From Atrina japonica (taxonomy: Eukaryota; Mollusca; Bivalvia; Pterioida; Pinnidae): a DNA stretch of 64,000 nucleotides. The DNA is taken from NCBI GenBank assembly GCA_030159075.1, contig BROG01000544.1, positions 323,501 to 387,500 of the forward strand, given 5' to 3'. The notes under the pieces are model-generated. The model was not told the origin of the DNA and made no database searches. It was given only the letters and a program-made list of their open reading frames with translations. Position numbers and translations under genes: made by a program. Positions 53,501 through 59,500 of the stretch are shown piece by piece (the first letter of the stretch is position 1; every line of letters starts with the position of its first letter).

Positions 53501-56500
53501 GGATGGAGATTCCTTTGTCATACACTCAAGGTAGGGGTTGATTATTTTGTCCCATGTTTTAAATATATGTATATATAGCCTAGATCTATGCAAATGAAAT
53601 CTGACATGCACAGCACCCTATACGCCACAGACACCCCACAGCATAAATTATATTGTGACGTGTGTAGCTTGTCAGTACCCTAGGGGTTGACAAGGAAATC
53701 ATATTCCCAGTTAAAATGAAGGAAAAATCTGAACAGTGGGATAATAGATCTTCTGTACAAGTATTTATTACGTGTAGGCTTTGTAAATTTAGAGACATTT
53801 TGATCAGATTTGTTCAAGTAATTATTACCTGCAATTCAAGTCCTGGTACAGATTTTGCAGATATTGTGTGACTGTAGAGCAGTCTGTCAGTAAATGACTT
53901 TTATAATTGGATAGTCTATCACCTTATACAGCATCAAATGATAGAGCTAACTCATTTCCATTATCGTAATATCATAATCACCCACATATGTCATCATTGA
54001 TGAGATGCAACAAAAGGAGGCAGAAAATTCTATTTCATTTGCTGATTGATTGACTTTCTAGCCAATAACATGATTTTTTAAAGTGTTTTCCTCTGGTGAA
54101 ATTTATTGCGAAATTTATATCTTTTTCTCCAAAAAGATTTCAAGAAAAATTATTAATTGAAACTATTTAGGAATTGTAACAGATCTTAGAAAAAGAACGG
54201 TTCAGCCAATAATAAAAATTAAATAATACTGTAACATTGATTTTGCTAAGAGAGTCAACTTTTTACAGTGGTTACTCTTAGATGGATTTCAGCTATACTT
54301 TTAGATTTATTATTTGGTCTTGTATGATACCACTTTATCTTTAGAAAATACATTTACATTTTTAATTGGAGCTCAACTGATGAAGTCAAATTGATAGAAA
54401 CTATCGTCTTGAGCATTGTAACTTTGGTATTATGTTTATAATATTTTTTCAGAAGTTAAAAGAAAAAAATTTTTAATTGCAGCAAACATAGACTTATGAT
54501 GTCTTGGCTCTTTACTGTTTTTAAATTGTCATAAGATATACATGTTTATACATTTTCTTTTGTATTGATATATTTTGATTATTTTTCAGGAATTACAAGA
54601 ACTAGTTAGTCAAGAGCAAAATGTTATAATGCAGACAAGTAATGCCCTGAATCAATGTTGTTCAGGTAGTTCCAGTTTCCATGGCTCACCTGAACAGGTG
54701 GAATGTAATCGACTTCTGCTTTTAGCTTGTAAGTAAACTTTTCAGTTTTGCATCTGTATTTCTAAAATCATGTAATTGTATTACAATTTATAGATTTTTT
54801 ATATAAATTTTCCATATGATTTCAAATATGATTAAAACAACTACAGTAAAACCTGTATATAGGGGCCACCCAAGGGACCAGAAAACATTGGCCTTTATGT
54901 GAAGGTGACCCTTATACACAGGTTCAATTTAGTTGAAGTATGCAGTCCAGGGACTTTTCAAAACTGGCCTTTATAGACAGGTGATCCTTATATAGAGGTG
55001 GCCGCTATAGCAGGTTTTACTGTATATTTATTTAATTTCTTATAAACCTCTATAGTACATGTATGTATACAATAATCATATATTGAATTAAGGGAACTCT
55101 GAGGGTTCAAGAACAACCAGGAAATTATGATACAGATATTATAAAAATGGCGCTGATGTTTTGTTTCACATATGAGTGCAAGAAAAACTACTCATTATTC
55201 TCACATGTTTAAGTTATAGTCAGAAAATAAAAGCTCCACAGGTACTCTTGATATTTGTCATTTAGGGATGTCTGTAATTATTAACAAAAGTGCACATTTG
55301 ACATTCAGTTAAATTCTAATCGAATTGAAGTGAACTGCAAATGGACTCCTAAATTACCAAATGGACTCCTAATTTTGTAGTTGTGGGAGTCCATGAACTC
55401 CTCATTTGAAAATCCCAGGGAAAACCCTGTTTCTGTATACTCAATGTAAACATTTTGGCTATATATATATGCTCATAACATTGGTCAAACATTTCTTAGG
55501 GCTATTCCAGAAAAAAAGTGTCTCCTGGGGGCAGAACACCCATGAAATTTAGGGGTACCACCAAAGAATTTTAAATAAAAAACTAACCCCCACCAGCTAC
55601 TTTACATTTTGGGTAACCAACCCAACAAATTTAAATTAAAATTAGATCGTTTTTCCATATATTATAATGGATAAGATTAAATCCCATATAGTTTTAGCCT
55701 TTTACTGCAAAGCAGTGGTCAAGACAATGCAACATGTGATTTTATTTCTGACAATAAGATAAGCTTATTACCTTTCGTTGTTCCGATGCCATTTTCTGAT
55801 TTTGGTTTCACTTTCACTTTGAAGACTGTCAAAAAGTAAAACCAAACAACAATTGCAGCATACATTGGCACAGTAAAATGTATACTTTTTCCTGAACATC
55901 AAATTTATATTGCAGTGTTCGAAATTTTTTTATCTGTAAACTGTTCCAGGCCACTTCTGGCCAAAAACATTACAACGTCAACCTCCATCCAGGAAGGCGC
56001 CATTTTTATTAATCTGTACAAAAATAATATCTATTTAAATGAACTAAGATCACTCTAACATATGTGTTTATCACTCTATAATTTTTAAGATGCCAGTGTT
56101 TAATCAATAAAATAATATTATATCAAAATATAACTGTAAAATAATGTAAAAATAGGGATAAAATAACGTGCGTTTTGTCATTTTCATACAAAGTGATCCA
56201 TAAAATGTAATTACCGACCGGAAAATATGAAAGAGAAAAGAAACAATTATACAAATACGTGACTGGGGACTGATAAAAACACAACGAGATGCAAATCACC
56301 AAGGAGGGGCAGTGCTGGGTCGAATGCTCATTTCAAAATTAGTATAAACCCCACCGCAATGCATTTTTTTCTTTATTCACACCCAAACCAACACATTTTA
56401 AATGTAATTTTGCACATTTTTTTATCAATGGCATTCTCCCCCAGGAGACACTTTTTTTCTGGAATAGGCCTTATCCACATGTTGTAGCTTGTATACCTAA

Positions 56501-59500
56501 ATTGGAACCACTAAAATAGTTTTCTGTTTACAGTGGTCCCCCTATTTGCGACAACTCCCACAAGCGACCACCCCCTTATGCGACAACATTTTCAAAACAT
56601 AAGCCTTTTTTAATGATAAATTGCCTGTTATAAAAGACCAATCCTATAAAGTGACCAGCAACCACTTTTCATTGGCCAAATCATGTTGATTCTATAGAAA
56701 TACCCCCTCACGAGCGACCAAGTGTTTTTAAAAAAGTATAACATTAAATACGAAACTAAATTATTCGCTAGCTATACCACGTAACCAAAATGTGAGCGAC
56801 CAATTTATTTTTATTTTTAAAATTGAATAATTCAAGCCAGCACCATTTCTGATTCTTTTTATCCTACTAGGTTAATGCAGTAATCGTAGTGAACAAAATA
56901 TAACGACCGAATAATACAGGTTATTTAAAAAAGTTAAGTACAAAAACATCAAATAAGAAACTCGATTACACGCTAGCTCTACTGGGTAACCAATGTGTTT
57001 ATTATCTACAAAATTGCATCTTGTGAAAATGAGAAGATTTGAATGAGAAATTACGGGATTCAGAGGGGGCCAAGGGGACATGTTCCCTATGGCAGTACCC
57101 TCGATTAAAAAAATGATAGGCCTATAAGTCCCTACAAATACATATTTCCAATCTGCCTGTAATTGACCGCAACACAAGCTGCATAGTCCTTTGTCTGTCA
57201 TATCAACACTTGTTGAAGTCTTCCGAGTTTGAAATCTAATTAAAGGATTATTAGGAATTAATTATCATCGTGGATGTTGATTAGGGTAACACAAAAGACA
57301 GGATGATTTCCAGGTATTTTAAATTAATTAATTGTCACGACAAGTAGCAGTTTACCTATTGTATACACATCGGCGCCAGAGGCCTTAGACTGGATACTGT
57401 CACAACAGCGTACAGGTGTGAAATAAACTCCAGGATTATATTTAGTGTTTTTAACATTTTTAATCAAGTTATTAAGTGAACACGTTTGTGTGAGTGACAA
57501 TGTGAACATTTTAAATCATATGATGCTAATGACTATTGCACCAGAAAGAACCAAATTAACATGGAGATGTAATATCATTGAATAAAAATTGTCTGAAAAT
57601 TGTATTACTAGATGTCATTTATCATTGACAAGTTATCGGTAGACATCCCCCCCAGGAAAGACCACTTCCATTATGAGACCACATGCCTCTTTCATTTAGG
57701 GTGGTCTTATAAGGGGACGACCACTGTATAATTTGAATCTTGTTTCATTTGCTTACTCCCACATTTTCAATCCTGACCAACATGCTTTTTATTTTAATTT
57801 TAAACATAATTGAACAACAAAGACAGCCTAGATGTTTGATGTATAAATATTATTGTCATGTGACCAAAAAATGAGTTCCCTCAGCTGACTGTTCCCATAA
57901 CTTCCCTAATGACAAAGGACAGTATTTTAACTGTTGCCCTAAAACCCATGCAAAAAAATTTTAATTACCCACTAATGAAATGTCCGATGTTTTACAAACA
58001 CTGTAACTATGAAAATCAAACATGTATATAACACAGGGTTAAAAAAATCCACTCGCCTGCTCACATTGGCGAGTAAAAATGTTTCGGGCGAGTAAATATC
58101 CATAATGAACTCGCCGGTGTGGCGAGTGCTGACACCCTACTGAAAATCTGTTTTCCCTTTTAAATTTCGAAACTGGTCCATTTCCTTCTATTTTCAGTTC
58201 AAAATACATTACAATAAACAATTAGAAACTTAAATAATTATTTTATTGACAATAAAACATGTTAGTCTTTACCTCATGGCCAAAAATGTCACAGAACAAC
58301 AGAACACATCGTGTGTTGACTGCTGATACTTGCAGTTTGTTGAGGAAGTGGAAGTTGGATGTGTGTAAATAAAAGAACCAATACCGAACGGACCTGAATT
58401 TCAGGATGTGGTAAAATAATCATAACACTATAATTTGTATAGAAGTTGTTAAATCTGAATTAAATGTAAGTGAATGATAAATGTAAAAATAGTTACTCAA
58501 TACTACAAATAAAAGTTTTAATGAAAATATAGAAATGGATAGCTCTTGTTTTCATCTAACAATAGTGAAAACTTACTTTTGTAATTTATATTGATTTAGT
58601 TAAACACATAGTAGTAACATCATAAAATAGTAATACTAACAATTGATTGTAGTAATAATAATGATGCATTTACAGTTAATATAGATGCAAATGCATCATT
58701 CAGAGACAATATATATTGTATATAAATTTATCTATTAAAATAACAATAACTTAAAAAAACAAAATTAAATAAAATATTTTTTTTCATTATGGGTAACCAG
58801 ATTTTTATGGCGGGCAACCAAAATTTCAGTCAAGAATTTGAATTCTAAAAACTTAAAATGAGAGGTGTGGTAAGATTTTCACACATTTTCCATCATATTC
58901 AGTACTTAATTCGAAAAAAAGACAATTTGTCAAATGAAGAGTATCATATCTGTTAAGTCATATAAGATCTATTTACTTTGAAAAAAAAATTTATACACTC
59001 TTAATACATTTACTTTGAAATACATGTGCAGGGCTCAACATTAACTTTAAAAAGAACTAGACCAGTCGGACCAGTACCAGAAAATTTTACTAGACCTGAC
59101 CTCAACATCACTAGACCTGACCTCGGTTACATCATATCTATAGATATCTCTCTTCCAGAGTTTCATATCCTACTTAATTAGGGTACGCTACATCTAAAGA
59201 TTTTAATGAAAACACTATATTTTAATTTTTAATAAGTGGTAAAATATAGCTCACATATTAATTTCATAAATTGCCTGACGAACGGGCAGAAGACTTGTGC
59301 ATATCTATGTCTCATTTTTTTAGCTATTGCTGCACCATTAAATGCTATTTACTGCTTTAACTGATTTTTTAAACAATATAAAAAAAACAAATAAGAACAG
59401 AAAGAAATTAATGAATTATTTCATGATTGAAATAATTCCATATAATCTCTAGAGTACTCAAGCCTACTAACTCTAATAAGTAGGACTGGAATACAAGTAT

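Noticed and set aside
56872..57201. 109-codon minus ORF in the TA-flanked element
   Set aside because: No transposase motif or composition; likely chance.
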